Shown here: one piece after another, positions 1 through 7,749 of the stretch | Layout: every line of letters starts with the position of its first letter | Numbering within the stretch: position 1 is the stretch's first letter | Source of the DNA: Micromonospora sp. WMMD1102 | GTDB lineage: Bacteria > Actinomycetota > Actinomycetes > Mycobacteriales > Micromonosporaceae | Reading direction: 5' to 3' | DNA length: 16,291 bases | Assembly (NCBI RefSeq): GCF_029626265.1 | Contig: NZ_JARUBN010000007.1 | Coordinates: 1 to 16,291 of the forward strand | Made by a program: the position numbers and the translations under genes | The notes under the pieces: generated by a model | Database searches by the model: none | What the model was told of the DNA's origin: nothing | The model's input: only the letters and a program-made list of their open reading frames with translations

Positions 1-975
1 GACCAGGTACGGGATGCCGCCGAGCGCGGTACCCAGCACCGGGCGGCCGGCGGCCAGCGCCTCGATCACCACCGTGGGCAGCACGTCGTGCCAGGTCGGC
101 ACGGCCAGCACCACGGCGGTGGCCCGGAGCGCGGCGGCCACCCCGGCCCGGTCCAGCGGGCCGAGGAACTCGACGTCGGCCCGTTCGGCGGCCGCCGCCT
201 CGGCGAGTGGCCGCAGCTCGCCGTCCCCGGCGATGCGCAGCGGCCCGAGCGCACCGACCGGGTGCCGGCGCCAGGCGTCGAGCAGCAGCCCGACGCCCTT
301 CTCCGGGGAGAGCCGGCCGAAGAAGAGGAAGCCGTCGCCGAGCGGCGGCGGCGGGCCGGGGTCCGGGATGGCGTTCGGCTTGACCACGATCCGGTCGTCC
401 GGGATGCCGTAGTCGCGCAGGTGCGCGGCGATCCCGGAGGTGAGCGCGATGTAGCGGTCCACCGAGCGCCAGGTCGGCCGGTGTACGGCCAGGGTGGTCG
501 CCATCAGCGCGCTCTGCGCCCGGGAACCCCGGTAGCAGCGGTGCACGATCGCTGGCACCCCGAGCGCCCGGCCCCGGCAGTCCTGGCAGATCCGGCCGTC
601 CCGGAAGTAGAGCCCGGAGGAGCAGACCTGGCGGTAGTTGTGCACCGTCTGCACCACCGGCACCCCGTGCTTGTGCGCGGTCCGGACCACCCAGGGGGAG
701 AGCAGCGGGTACGGGTTGTGCAGGTGCAACACGTCCGGCCGGTGCTCGGTGATCAGCCGGCTCAGCTCCTGCTGCGCCTTCGGCGCGTAGATCGGGGAGA
801 TCGGCAACAGCGCCTTGGCGGTCGGGGAGAACTCCGCGATCTCGTCGGAACTCCGCAGGAAGGGACGGACGGTCACCCCGGCGGCCCGGAGCTGGACGAT
901 CTCCTGGTCGACGATGGTGTTCTCGCCGGACGGCTGCGCCTCGCGGTACCGGTTGTGCGCGACGATCACCTGCAC
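1..975 (-). CDS. GT-B fold glycosyltransferase, family 4 (C-terminus beyond window)
   Basis: This gene transfers a sugar from a nucleotide-sugar donor, probably onto a lipid-linked or exopolysaccharide acceptor in the cytoplasm. The 325 visible residues begin MQVIVAHNRYREAQPSGEN. The N-terminal Rossmann half contains DVLHLHNPYPLLSPW and VVQTVHNYRQVCSSGLYF, followed by a Cys-rich loop (CQDCRGRALGVPAIVHRCYRGS), a common arrangement in GT4 enzymes. The C-terminal donor-binding half has FFGRLSPEKGVGLLLDAW, then the PTWHDVLPTVVIEALAAGRPV signature near residues 296-316 with its conserved Glu. The start is GTG at 975; GGAGGAGG lies about 10 bases upstream. Family members usually have 370-400 residues, so roughly 50-80 are missing at the left edge. 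It is divergent from the glycosylase at 1060 and near a polyprenyl sugar transferase, which suggests a surface polysaccharide locus. The exact sugar cannot be told from sequence. Confidence 0.88.
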   Translation of the reverse strand, partial: MQVIVAHNRYREAQPSGENTIVDQEIVQLRAAGVTVRPFLRSSDEIAEFSPTAKALLPISPIYAPKAQQELSRLITEHRPDVLHLHNPYPLLSPWVVRTAHKHGVPVVQTVHNYRQVCSSGLYFRDGRICQDCRGRALGVPAIVHRCYRGSRAQSALMATTLAVHRPTWRSVDRYIALTSGIAAHLRDYGIPDDRIVVKPNAIPDPGPPPPLGDGFLFFGRLSPEKGVGLLLDAWRRHPVGALGPLRIAGDGELRPLAEAAAAERADVEFLGPLDRAGVAAALRATAVVLAVPTWHDVLPTVVIEALAAGRPVLGTALGGIPYLV

Positions 976-1046
976 GCCGGTCGCCCCTCCTCCATGATCG
1001 GGTCCTTCCCGTCCCGCGCGTCGGGCGCGTGGCCGGGATTGAACGC

Positions 1047-1052
1047 TACCGT
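1047..1052 (+). promoter_or_regulatory. Candidate -10 element for a leaderless glycosylase transcript
   Basis: TACCGT fits the actinobacterial TANNNT -10 pattern. Its last base is followed by seven bases and then the GTG start at 1060, so transcription would begin at or next to the start codon. No Shine-Dalgarno sequence precedes this GTG, which fits a leaderless mRNA. No clear -35 is visible about 17-18 bases upstream. Confidence 0.45.
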
Positions 1053-1059
1053 TTATCCC

Positions 1060-1932
1060 GTGCCCGAGTTACCTGAGGTGGAGGCGCTCGCCGGCTACCT
1101 GCGCGAGCGGGCGGTCGGCCGGCGGGTCGACCGGATCGAGGTGGCGGCGATAAGCGCCCTGAAGACGTACGATCCGGCGCCGTCGGCGGCTGCCGGACGG
1201 CAGGTCACGACGGCGGGCCGGCACGGCAAGTTCCTCGACGTGACGCTGGCCGGCGACGGTGTGCCGGACGTGCACCTGGTGGTGCACCTGGCCCGGGCCG
1301 GCTGGCTGCACTACCGGGAGTCGTTCAACTCGGGCCTGCCGCTCAAGCCGGGCAAGGGCCCGATCGCGCTGCGGGTACGACTCGACGACGGGTCCGGTTT
1401 CGACCTGACCGAGGCCGGTACCCAGAAGAAGCTCGCCGTGTACCTGGTGACCGATCCGGCGCAGGTGCCCGGGGTGGCCCGGCTCGGGCCGGACGCGCTC
1501 GCCGCCGAGCTGTCCACCTTCGCCGAACGGCTGCGCGGTCGACGGGGCCAGGTCAAGGGCGTGCTGACCGACCAGGAGGTGCTGGCCGGGATCGGCAACG
1601 CGTACTCGGACGAGATCCTGCACACCGCGAAGCTGTCGCCGTTCGCGCTCACCAACCGGCTCACCGACGAGCAGTTGGCGACGCTGCACGCGGCGACCCG
1701 GCAGGTGCTCGGGGACGCCGTGGAGCGCTCGCTCGGCCAGCGGGCGGCGGAGTTGAAGGGGGAGAAGCGGGCCGGGCTGCGGGTGCACGCCCGGACGGGG
1801 CTGCCCTGTCCGGTCTGTGCCGACACGATTCGTGAGGTGTCGTTCGCCGACTCGAGCTTGCAATACTGTCCGAAGTGTCAGACCGGCGGCAAGCCGCTCG
1901 CCGACCGCCGGCTCTCCCGGCTGGTCCGTTGA
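1060..1932 (+). CDS. Fpg/Nei-family DNA glycosylase (formamidopyrimidine-DNA glycosylase-like)
   Basis: This is a base-excision-repair enzyme that removes oxidised bases and cleaves the abasic site by beta/delta elimination. The 290 residues start MPELPEVEAL, giving the catalytic Pro and Glu of the family directly after the initiator. Lys57 in AGRHGKFLD matches the conserved catalytic-loop lysine. The helix-two-turn-helix DNA-binding motif is at about 177-193 (GIGNAYSDEILHTAKLSPF). A C-terminal zinc finger uses Cys250, Cys253, Cys270 and Cys273 (CPVC, then CPKCQ). After CPKCQ it reads TGGKPLADRR instead of the usual Fpg CQR ending, a variant I associate with the second Fpg/Nei paralogue of actinomycetes. 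Lesion preference is therefore uncertain. The GTG at 1060 is chosen because Pro must be residue 2 and the frame upstream lacks family similarity. Confidence 0.93.
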   Translation: MPELPEVEALAGYLRERAVGRRVDRIEVAAISALKTYDPAPSAAAGRQVTTAGRHGKFLDVTLAGDGVPDVHLVVHLARAGWLHYRESFNSGLPLKPGKGPIALRVRLDDGSGFDLTEAGTQKKLAVYLVTDPAQVPGVARLGPDALAAELSTFAERLRGRRGQVKGVLTDQEVLAGIGNAYSDEILHTAKLSPFALTNRLTDEQLATLHAATRQVLGDAVERSLGQRAAELKGEKRAGLRVHARTGLPCPVCADTIREVSFADSSLQYCPKCQTGGKPLADRRLSRLVR

Positions 1933-1984
1933 CCGGTCGGCGGCCCCGCTTGATCGATCGGGTTCGCTGGTTGCGTGCTTGTGT

Positions 1985-2020
1985 TTGTATGTTGAGCGAA
2001 ACTGCTTGTACGTTGAGTGA
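1985..2020 (+). repeat. Two 15-bp direct repeats spaced 21 bp (candidate operator)
   Basis: TTGTATGTTGAGCGA (1985-1999) and TTGTACGTTGAGTGA (2006-2020) match at 13 of 15 positions. Their starts are 21 bp apart, two turns of B-DNA, so two protein subunits would bind the same helix face. They sit in a locally AT-richer patch upstream of the sugar transferase gene. I do not recognise the motif as a named regulator box. Confidence 0.5.
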
Positions 2021-2104
2021 TCCCGGCCCCTACTCCGGGTCGAAACCGCCCACTGGGCAAGAAACCGGCAACCGCCGGGCTCTACCGCCACCGTGCTCCG
2101 TCGG

Positions 2105-2110
2105 TATAGT
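2105..2110 (+). promoter_or_regulatory. Weak candidate -10 box for the sugar transferase
   Basis: TATAGT within CGGTATAGTGACC is close to the vegetative -10 consensus. The bases about 17 upstream (around 2082-2087) do not resemble TTGACA, so only the -10 supports this call. Confidence 0.3.
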
Positions 2111-2346
2111 GACCCCGGTCTGCGACTCCGCTGCGGGCGGTCCGGCTCTCGTTGCTGGCGAGGCGGGCGGCGTGCTGTCCCTCGGGTCGGCGTCACCGAC
2201 GATCACGATTCGTCCGGCCGCGCCACGAGACGGCGCTGGCGGACGAACCGGGATCGGGGCCGGCAGGGGAGAGACTGAGACGGTGGGCGACCCGAGCCCC
2301 TTACGGCAGAGGGGCGGCACGTGTCACGCGGGAGGACGTGGGTGAG

Positions 2347-3906
2347 GTGACGACAAGCCTCCAACGCCCGGTAGGCAACGGCCAACCGAGTACTCTGCGT
2401 CACGTCGACAGCTTCGAGATCCAGCCACCGACCGCTCCGCAGCCGAACGGGGTCCCCCGCTCGGCGTGGGCGCGGGCGCGTCGGCGGGTCTCCCGCTGGC
2501 ACCGGCCGTACATCGCGATCCTGCTGCTGCTCGACTTCGGCGCGGCGGTCCTGGCGAGCTGGCTCGCGATCCAGTCGTTCGACCAGGCGGCGGCCGGTTT
2601 CACCGACGCGGACAAGGACCCCACCTGGTTCCATACCGTCTCCTACCTGCTGTTGCCGCTCGGCTGGCTGATCGTGCTCTGGGCCAACGGCGCGTACGAC
2701 CGCCGCTACCTCGGGCTCGGCACCGACGAGTTCAAGCGGGTCACCCGGGCCGGCGTGGCGGTCGCGGCCAGCGTCTCGTTCCTCGCCTTCGCCACCAAGA
2801 CCGACCTGTCCCGGTGGACCGTCGGCACCGCGCTGCTCGGCACCCTGCTGCTGGTCCTGGTCGCCCGTTCCACCGCCCGGCTGCTGCTGCACACCGTGCG
2901 TCGCCGGGCCGGGCAGGCCGCCCAGCGGATCGTGCTGGTCGGCACCCTGCCGGAGGCGCTGGAGGTCTACAAGGCGATCAAGCGGGTGCCCGCCGCCGGG
3001 CTGGTGCCGGTGGCGATCCACCTCACCGACGGTTACGCCGCTGCCCGGGGCATCGAGACGCCGATCCCGGTCTACGCCGGCCGCGACATCCTCTCGCTGG
3101 TCCGGGAGGTCGGCGGCGACACCATCGCGGTCTGCGGGTCGGCCAGCACCGAGCCGGGCGAGCTGCGCCGGCTGGCCTGGCAACTCGAAGGCTCCGGCGT
3201 CGACCTGATCGTGGCGCCGCAGCTCACCGACATCGCCGGCCCCCGGGTGCACATCCGGCCGATCGAGGGCCTGCCGCTGCTGCACGTCGAGGAGCCGACC
3301 CTCTCCGGCCCGGCGCTGCTGGCCAAGAACCTGCTGGACCGGTTCGCCGCCGGGCTGGGGCTGCTGCTGCTGGTCCCGCTCTTCGTCGCGGTCGCGGTGG
3401 CGATCCGGATCTCCGACCCCGGGCCGGTCTTCTTCCGGCAACCCCGGGTGGGGCACGAGGGCCGGACGTTCCGGGTCTGGAAGTTCCGGACCATGTACGT
3501 CGACGCCGAGCAGCGGCTGGCCAGCCTGGTCGACCAGAACGAGACCGACGGCATGCTCTTCAAGATCAAGGAGGATCCCCGGGTCTTCCCGGCCGGGCGG
3601 TTCCTCCGGGCCAGCTCACTCGACGAGCTGCCCCAGCTGATCAACGTGCTCCGGGGCGAGATGTCCCTGGTCGGCCCCCGCCCGCTCCCGGCCGACGACG
3701 GCGACTTCCTCGGCGACGTCCGGCGCCGGCTGCTGGTCCGGCCCGGCATCACCGGGCTGTGGCAGGTCTCCGGCCGCTCCGACCTCTCCTGGGACGAGGC
3801 GGTCCGGCTCGACCTCTACTACGTCGACAACTGGTCGCTGGCGTACGACCTGAGCATCCTGTGGCGGACCGTCGGGGTGGTACTGGCCCGCAAGGGCGCC
3901 TACTAG
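2347..3906 (+). CDS. Polyprenyl glycosylphosphotransferase (initiating exopolysaccharide sugar transferase)
   Basis: This membrane enzyme transfers a sugar-1-phosphate from a UDP-sugar to undecaprenyl phosphate, the first step of repeat-unit assembly for exopolysaccharide. The product has 519 residues. A basic N-terminus is followed by membrane segments near 55-77, 97-115, 135-150 and 157-173. A nucleotide-binding-like middle domain (about 193-315, starting RIVLVGTLPEALEVYKA) comes next. The C-terminal bacterial sugar transferase domain starts near 325 with a hydrophobic hairpin, then DPGPVFFRQPRVG, VWKFRTMYVDAE, SSLDELPQLINVLRGEMSLV, GPRP, PGITGLWQVSGRSDLSWDE and a final KGAY; all are family signatures. 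The start is the GTG at 2347, with GGAGG at 2331-2335 eleven bases upstream. Another in-frame GTG at 2338 is too close to that site. The upstream leader and direct repeats suggest regulated expression. Confidence 0.93.
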   Translation: MTTSLQRPVGNGQPSTLRHVDSFEIQPPTAPQPNGVPRSAWARARRRVSRWHRPYIAILLLLDFGAAVLASWLAIQSFDQAAAGFTDADKDPTWFHTVSYLLLPLGWLIVLWANGAYDRRYLGLGTDEFKRVTRAGVAVAASVSFLAFATKTDLSRWTVGTALLGTLLLVLVARSTARLLLHTVRRRAGQAAQRIVLVGTLPEALEVYKAIKRVPAAGLVPVAIHLTDGYAAARGIETPIPVYAGRDILSLVREVGGDTIAVCGSASTEPGELRRLAWQLEGSGVDLIVAPQLTDIAGPRVHIRPIEGLPLLHVEEPTLSGPALLAKNLLDRFAAGLGLLLLVPLFVAVAVAIRISDPGPVFFRQPRVGHEGRTFRVWKFRTMYVDAEQRLASLVDQNETDGMLFKIKEDPRVFPAGRFLRASSLDELPQLINVLRGEMSLVGPRPLPADDGDFLGDVRRRLLVRPGITGLWQVSGRSDLSWDEAVRLDLYYVDNWSLAYDLSILWRTVGVVLARKGAY

Positions 3907-3912
3907 CCGTAC

Positions 3913-3931
3913 GTCCGGGCCGTAGCCGGAC
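3913..3931 (+). terminator. Small hairpin after the sugar transferase
   Basis: GTCCGG (3913-3918) and CCGGAC (3926-3931) form a perfect 6-bp stem with a 7-base loop, starting 7 bases after the stop codon. There is no T-run, so termination strength is doubtful. Confidence 0.3.
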
Positions 3932-4013
3932 CCACGGGTCGGGCGGCGGGGGATTCCGGCCGGATCGTGGCTTGGCGAACCGGCCGACCAACCGTCAGGA
4001 TCTCTGGGTGGGG

Positions 4014-5228
4014 ATGCCCGACCTGTCCACGGCGGTCGCCGTGGTGGCGATGATCAGTGCGCTGGCGGCTGCGCTGTTCGCCGTCGTGCGGCTGCGCGCC
4101 CGGCGGGGCATCGCCACCGCCACCCAGCGGGCCACCTACGACGTGCTGCACACCGCCGGGCTGGCCGCCGAGCCACTGCGGGCCGGGCTCACCCCGGCCG
4201 GTGCGGCCAAGGCGGTACGCCATCTGCGTACCCTGGTCGGCTCCGCCGGGCTCGCGCTGGCCGAGCCGGACCGGCTGCTCGCCATCGACGGGCGCGGCGG
4301 CCACCACGGCGAGCAGTTGCTGGCCGCCGCCGCCGGCACCATCCGGACCCGCCGGTCGACGGTGCTCGGCGAGTCCGACCTGCGCTGCGACCGGGTCGAC
4401 TGCCCGGTCCGGGGCGCCGTGATCGCCCCGCTGACCGGCCCGGACGGGCGGGCCGGGGCGGCGCTGGTGGCGATCGCCGACGACCAGCCGGCCCCCGGGC
4501 TGGTGCAGGCCGCCCTGGAAACCGCACACTGGGCCGGCGCCCAGCTCGCCCTCGCCGAACTCGACTCGTCCCGGGAGCGGCTGGCCCGGGCCGAGGTGCG
4601 CGCCCTGCGCGCCCAGATCAGCCCACACTTCATCTACAACGCGCTGACCGCGATCGGCTCGTTCGTCCGGACCGACCCGGAGCGGGCCCGGGAACTGATC
4701 CTGGAGTTCGCCGAGTTCACCCGCTACTCCTTCCGGGCGCACGGCGAGTTCACCACGCTCGCCGAGGAACTGCGCTCGATCGACAGGTACCTGACGATCG
4801 AGCGGGCCCGGTTCGGCGACCGGCTCCAGGTGAAACTCCAGATCGCCCCGGAGGTGCTGCCGGTCAGCCTGCCGTTCCTCTGCCTGCAACCGCTCGTCGA
4901 GAACGCGGTCCGGCACGGGCTGTCCCGCAAGCCGGGGATGGGGATGCTCAGCATCGAGGCCCGGGACGCCGGGGCAGAGTGCCACATAACGGTCGAGGAC
5001 GACGGGGTGGGGATGGACCCGGCGGTGCTGGTCGCCGGGATCGCCGACGCCGCCGCCGACCCGGCCGACGACTCCGGCCAGCACGTCGGACTCTCCAACG
5101 TGGACGAACGACTCCGGTCGGTCTTCGGGGACCAGTTCGGCCTGGTCGTCGAGACCGACCTCGGATCGGGTACGAAGGTGAGCATGCGGATACCGAAGTT
5201 CCACCGTCATGTCCGGGCGAGCGCGTGA
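4014..5228 (+). CDS. LytS/YehU-type sensor histidine kinase
   Basis: This is the sensor of a two-component system; it autophosphorylates and passes phosphate to the LytTR regulator encoded next. The product has 404 residues. One membrane segment lies at about 5-26 (VAVVAMISALAAALFAVV). A GAF-like middle region spans about 40-175 and contains LRCDRVDCPV, a Cys pair. The His_kinase (LytS-type) domain has QISPHFIYNALTAIGSFV with phospho-acceptor His205. The ATPase domain has the N box LVENAVRHG (294-302), DDGVGMD (329-335), GLSNVDERL (359-367) and GSGTKV. ATG 4014 is used; an in-frame GTG at 4008 has better spacing to AGGA (3997-4000) and is an alternative. The gene lies 107 bases after the sugar transferase and its stop overlaps the next gene's ribosome-binding site. 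The single membrane segment suggests that the GAF-like region senses a cytoplasmic signal. Confidence 0.9.
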   Translation: MPDLSTAVAVVAMISALAAALFAVVRLRARRGIATATQRATYDVLHTAGLAAEPLRAGLTPAGAAKAVRHLRTLVGSAGLALAEPDRLLAIDGRGGHHGEQLLAAAAGTIRTRRSTVLGESDLRCDRVDCPVRGAVIAPLTGPDGRAGAALVAIADDQPAPGLVQAALETAHWAGAQLALAELDSSRERLARAEVRALRAQISPHFIYNALTAIGSFVRTDPERARELILEFAEFTRYSFRAHGEFTTLAEELRSIDRYLTIERARFGDRLQVKLQIAPEVLPVSLPFLCLQPLVENAVRHGLSRKPGMGMLSIEARDAGAECHITVEDDGVGMDPAVLVAGIADAAADPADDSGQHVGLSNVDERLRSVFGDQFGLVVETDLGSGTKVSMRIPKFHRHVRASA

Positions 5229-5238
5229 GGGCTGAACC

Positions 5239-5994
5239 GTGACCGGTTTCCTGCGCGTGCTGGCCGTCGACGACGAGCCACCGGCGCTCGACGAGCTGGC
5301 GTACCACCTGCGGGCCGATCCACGGGTCTCCCGGCTGCACACCGCCGGAGACGCCACCGAGGCGCTGCGGGTGCTCCGGGACGCCGACGTCGACGTGGTC
5401 TTCCTGGACATCCGGATGCCGGGGCTGGACGGCATGGAGCTGGCCCGGGTACTCCGCCGGTTCGCCCGGCCACCCGCGATCGTCTTCGTCACCGCGTACG
5501 ACGACGGCGCCGTCGACGCCTTCGACCTCGGCGCCACCGACTACGTCCGCAAACCGGTCCGGGCCGAACGACTCGCCGAGTCGCTGCGCCGGGTCGTCGG
5601 CTCCCGGGTGGTACCCGCCCATCCGGCGGCCCTGGCCCGGGCCGAACCCGACCCGACGATCCCGGTCGAGCTGGCCGGCACCACCCGGATGCTGCCCCGC
5701 TCGGCCGTACGCTGGGTCGAGGCGCAGGGCGACTACGCCCGGCTGCACACCTCGGACGGGTCACACCTGGTCCGGGTGCCGCTGGCCACCCTCGCCGAAC
5801 GCTGGGCCGACGCGGGATTCGTCCGGATCCACCGGTCGTACCTGGTGCAGCTCCGACTGATCGCCGAACTCCGGCTCGCCAACTCCGGGTACGTGGTGGT
5901 GATCGACGACTCCGAACTGCCGGTCAGTCGCCGGCACACCCGGGAACTGAAGGACAAGCTGGTCCGCGCCGCCAAGCAGGACTGGAACCGCTGA
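5239..5994 (+). CDS. LytTR-family response regulator
   Basis: This is the DNA-binding output partner of the preceding kinase. The product has 251 residues. The receiver domain occupies about 5-120, with the acidic pair Asp11-Asp12, phospho-acceptor Asp57 (VVFLDIRMPG), Thr85 and Lys105 (YVRKP). The LytTR domain occupies about 140-248, with VRWVEAQGDYARLHT, FVRIHRSYLVQL and ELPVSRRHTRELKDKL. The GTG at 5239 has GAGGG (5227-5231) seven bases upstream, and this site overlaps the TGA of the kinase gene, so the two should be translationally coupled. LytTR proteins usually bind paired direct repeats. The 21-bp-spaced repeat at 1985-2020 is a possible but untested target. Confidence 0.92.
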   Translation: MTGFLRVLAVDDEPPALDELAYHLRADPRVSRLHTAGDATEALRVLRDADVDVVFLDIRMPGLDGMELARVLRRFARPPAIVFVTAYDDGAVDAFDLGATDYVRKPVRAERLAESLRRVVGSRVVPAHPAALARAEPDPTIPVELAGTTRMLPRSAVRWVEAQGDYARLHTSDGSHLVRVPLATLAERWADAGFVRIHRSYLVQLRLIAELRLANSGYVVVIDDSELPVSRRHTRELKDKLVRAAKQDWNR

Positions 5995-6019
5995 CGAGGT
6001 CGGCGGCGTCGGGCGTACC

Positions 6020-6051
6020 GCCGGTCAGAGGTGCTGCCGGTCAGGGGTGCT
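6020..6051. repeat. 16-bp tandem duplication at the sigma gene 3' end
   Basis: GCCGGTCAGAGGTGCT (6020-6035) is followed at once by GCCGGTCAGGGGTGCT (6036-6051), differing at one base. The second unit contains the sigma-factor stop codon (complement of 6041-6043), and the first lies beyond it between the convergent genes. It looks like a slippage duplication. Confidence 0.6.
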
Positions 6052-7300
6052 GCCGGGGGTCGAGTTCGGCGGCTCGTGCGGTGAGGTGGCGCCGCTCGGG
6101 CAGGCTGGCGGTGCGCCGGGCCGCCGCCCGGTAGCCGGCCGCCGCCCCGGCCCGGTCCCCGGAGAGTTCGGTCAGGTGGGCGCGGGTGGCGAGCAGCCGG
6201 TGGTGGGTCGCCATCCGCTTGTCCGCGGCGACGGTCTCCAACAGCTCCAGCCCGGCCGCCGGCCCGCGCACCATGGCGACCGCGACCGCCCGGTTCAGCG
6301 TCACCATCGGGTTCGCCGCGGTGAGCTGTTCGAGCAGCTCGTAGAGGGCGAGGATCTGCGGCCAGTCGGTCCTGTCGACGTGCTCGGCCTCGTCGTGCAC
6401 CGCCGCGATCGCCGCCTGCACCTGGTAGGGCCCGACCGGCCCCCGGGGCAGCGTCTCGGTGATCAGCGCGACGCCCTCGGCGATCCGCTCCCGGTCCCAA
6501 CTTCCCCGGTCCTGCTCGGCCAGCGGCACCAGGCTGCCGTCCGGCCGGGTCCTGGCCGGCCGCCGGGCGTCGGTGAGCAGCATCAGCGCGAGCAGCCCGG
6601 CCACCTCGGGATCCTCCGGCAGCAGCCGGTGCAGCCAGCGGGTGAGCCGGATCGCCTCGTCGGAGAGCCGCGGCGCGGTCAGCTCCGGCCCGGTCGTCGC
6701 GGTGTAGCCCTCGTTGAAGACCAGGTAGAGCACGTGCAGCACCGCGCCCAGCCGCTCGGCCCGGTCCGGCCCGTCCGGCGGCTCGAACGGCAGGCCGCTG
6801 CTCCGGATCATCTGCTTGGCCCGGCTGATCCGCTGCGCCATCGTCGCCTCCGGCACCAGGAAGGCGGCGGCGATCTGCCCGGTGGTCAGGCCGCCGACCG
6901 CGCGCAGCGTCAACGCGATCCGGCTGGCCTGCGACAGCGCCGGATGACAGCAGAGGAAGAGCAGGGTCAGCGAGTCGTCCCGCTCGGTGCCCGGGTCGGC
7001 GTCCGCCGGCCGGCCCAGCAACTCGGCCTGCGGGGTCGCCGCGAACACCGCGTCCTCCCGCCGCCGCCGGGACGCCTCGCTGCGGAACTCGTCCAGCAAC
7101 CGGTGCACGGCGACCGTCACCAGCCAGCCCCGGGGATTGTCCGGAATCCCCTCGGCCGGCCAGCGCAGGGCGGCCCGGAGCAGCGCCTCCTGGGTGGCGT
7201 CCTCGGCCGCGTCGAACCGGCCGTACCGGCGGACGAGCGCGCCGAGGACCTGCGGCGCCAACTCGCGCAGCAGCTCCTCCACGGCCCGGTCGACGCTCAC
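6041..7300 (-). CDS. ECF sigma factor, ECF42-like, with C-terminal TPR-like extension
   Basis: This is an alternative sigma factor directing RNA polymerase to a small regulon. The product has 419 residues, about twice a minimal ECF sigma. Region 2 is at about 8-80 (FDAAEDATQEALLRAALRW, then NPRGWLVTVAVHRLLDEFR). Region 4 is at about 110-170 (LTTGQIAAAFLVPEATMAQR). A long C-terminal extension from about 180 begins VLYLVFNEGY and ends in helical repeats (NPMVTLNRAVAVAMVRGP, then HRLLATRAHLTELSGD), matching the DUF6596/TPR tail of ECF42 proteins. No anti-sigma gene is adjacent; in this group the extension is thought to control activity. The GTG at 7300 is inferred from where region 2 starts. It has only a weak upstream GGGA, so translation may depend on the YCII gene that stops 25 bases upstream. 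Confidence 0.9.
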   Translation of the reverse strand: MSVDRAVEELLRELAPQVLGALVRRYGRFDAAEDATQEALLRAALRWPAEGIPDNPRGWLVTVAVHRLLDEFRSEASRRRREDAVFAATPQAELLGRPADADPGTERDDSLTLLFLCCHPALSQASRIALTLRAVGGLTTGQIAAAFLVPEATMAQRISRAKQMIRSSGLPFEPPDGPDRAERLGAVLHVLYLVFNEGYTATTGPELTAPRLSDEAIRLTRWLHRLLPEDPEVAGLLALMLLTDARRPARTRPDGSLVPLAEQDRGSWDRERIAEGVALITETLPRGPVGPYQVQAAIAAVHDEAEHVDRTDWPQILALYELLEQLTAANPMVTLNRAVAVAMVRGPAAGLELLETVAADKRMATHHRLLATRAHLTELSGDRAGAAAGYRAAARRTASLPERRHLTARAAELDPRQHP

Positions 7301-7325
7301 CCGTGATCGACGTTCCCGTGCACGG

Positions 7326-7691
7326 TCAGGCCAGGTCTGCGGCGGACTCGTGCAGGATCGGCCAGACCTCGACCGGTTCCTGGTCCGCCCAGGGCATGTC
7401 GGCGGCGATCTCGTACGCCCGCGCCTCGCTGTCGCAGTCGAGCAGGTAGAAGCTGGCGATGTACTCCTTGGTCTCCAGGTACGGCCCGTCGGTGACGGCC
7501 GGGGCGCCACCCTCGCGCCGGACCAGCCGGGCCGCGGCGGCGTCGGCCAGCCCGTACCCGCCGAGCAGTTCACCGGTCTCGTGGTAGCGCCTGTTGAACG
7601 CGTCCTGCTTGGCGATCTCCTCCGGCCACGACTCCGCCGGGATCGAGTCCCACTTCTCCTGGTTGCCGTAGATCAGCAGCAGGTACTTCAT
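7326..7691 (-). CDS. YCII/DGPF-domain protein partnered with the ECF42 sigma factor
   Basis: This is a 121-residue ferredoxin-like-fold protein of the YCII/DGPF family. It has the typical start MKYLLLIYGNQEKW, an ETGELLGGYGLAD segment, and the signature TDGPYLETKEYIASFYLLDC. DGPF proteins are the standard genomic neighbours and main targets of ECF42 sigma factors; their biochemical role is unsettled. ATG 7691 has GGAGG (complement of 7699-7703) seven bases upstream. The gene is first in a two-gene unit with the sigma gene, 25 bases downstream. The promoter motif at 7750-7776 supports control by its own sigma factor. Confidence 0.93.
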   Translation of the reverse strand: MKYLLLIYGNQEKWDSIPAESWPEEIAKQDAFNRRYHETGELLGGYGLADAAAARLVRREGGAPAVTDGPYLETKEYIASFYLLDCDSEARAYEIAADMPWADQEPVEVWPILHESAADLA

Positions 7692-7749
7692 CTCGGATCC
7701 TCCGCCTCGCTCGTCCTGCCGTACCCGGTCGGCACGCCGTCACCCTACG

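Larger units (their letters stand above)
1933..2346 (+). other. Gene-free stretch and probable long leader of the sugar transferase
   Basis: These 414 bases hold no convincing gene. They contain the direct repeat at 1985-2020, a possible -10 (TATAGT, 2105-2110), and a G/C-rich segment with short stems: GTCGG/CCGAC at 2186-2200, and GCCCC/GGGGC at 2296-2315 just before the ribosome-binding site. If the -10 is used, the mRNA leader would be about 230 bases long, long enough for post-transcriptional control. I could not match it to a known riboswitch class. Confidence 0.5.

Noticed and set aside
88..1059. Long plus-strand frame upstream of and in frame with the glycosylase
   Set aside because: It is antisense to a clear glycosyltransferase, is Arg/Gly/Pro-rich, and has no family similarity. 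The glycosylase must begin with Pro at residue 2.
2265..2400. Riboswitch-like words (CTGAGA; TCACGC, GACAAGCC and GGTAGGC) before and around the sugar transferase start
   Set aside because: The TPP class needs a downstream GAACCTGA-type helix, and GEMM-I needs the GGCAAACC and tetraloop parts. None is present, and part of the similarity is inside the coding region.
2466..4013. Long plus-strand frame running through the sugar transferase into the kinase
   Set aside because: Its first part is an Arg/Ala/Pro-rich shadow of the sugar transferase in another frame; only the part after about 4008 is a real protein.
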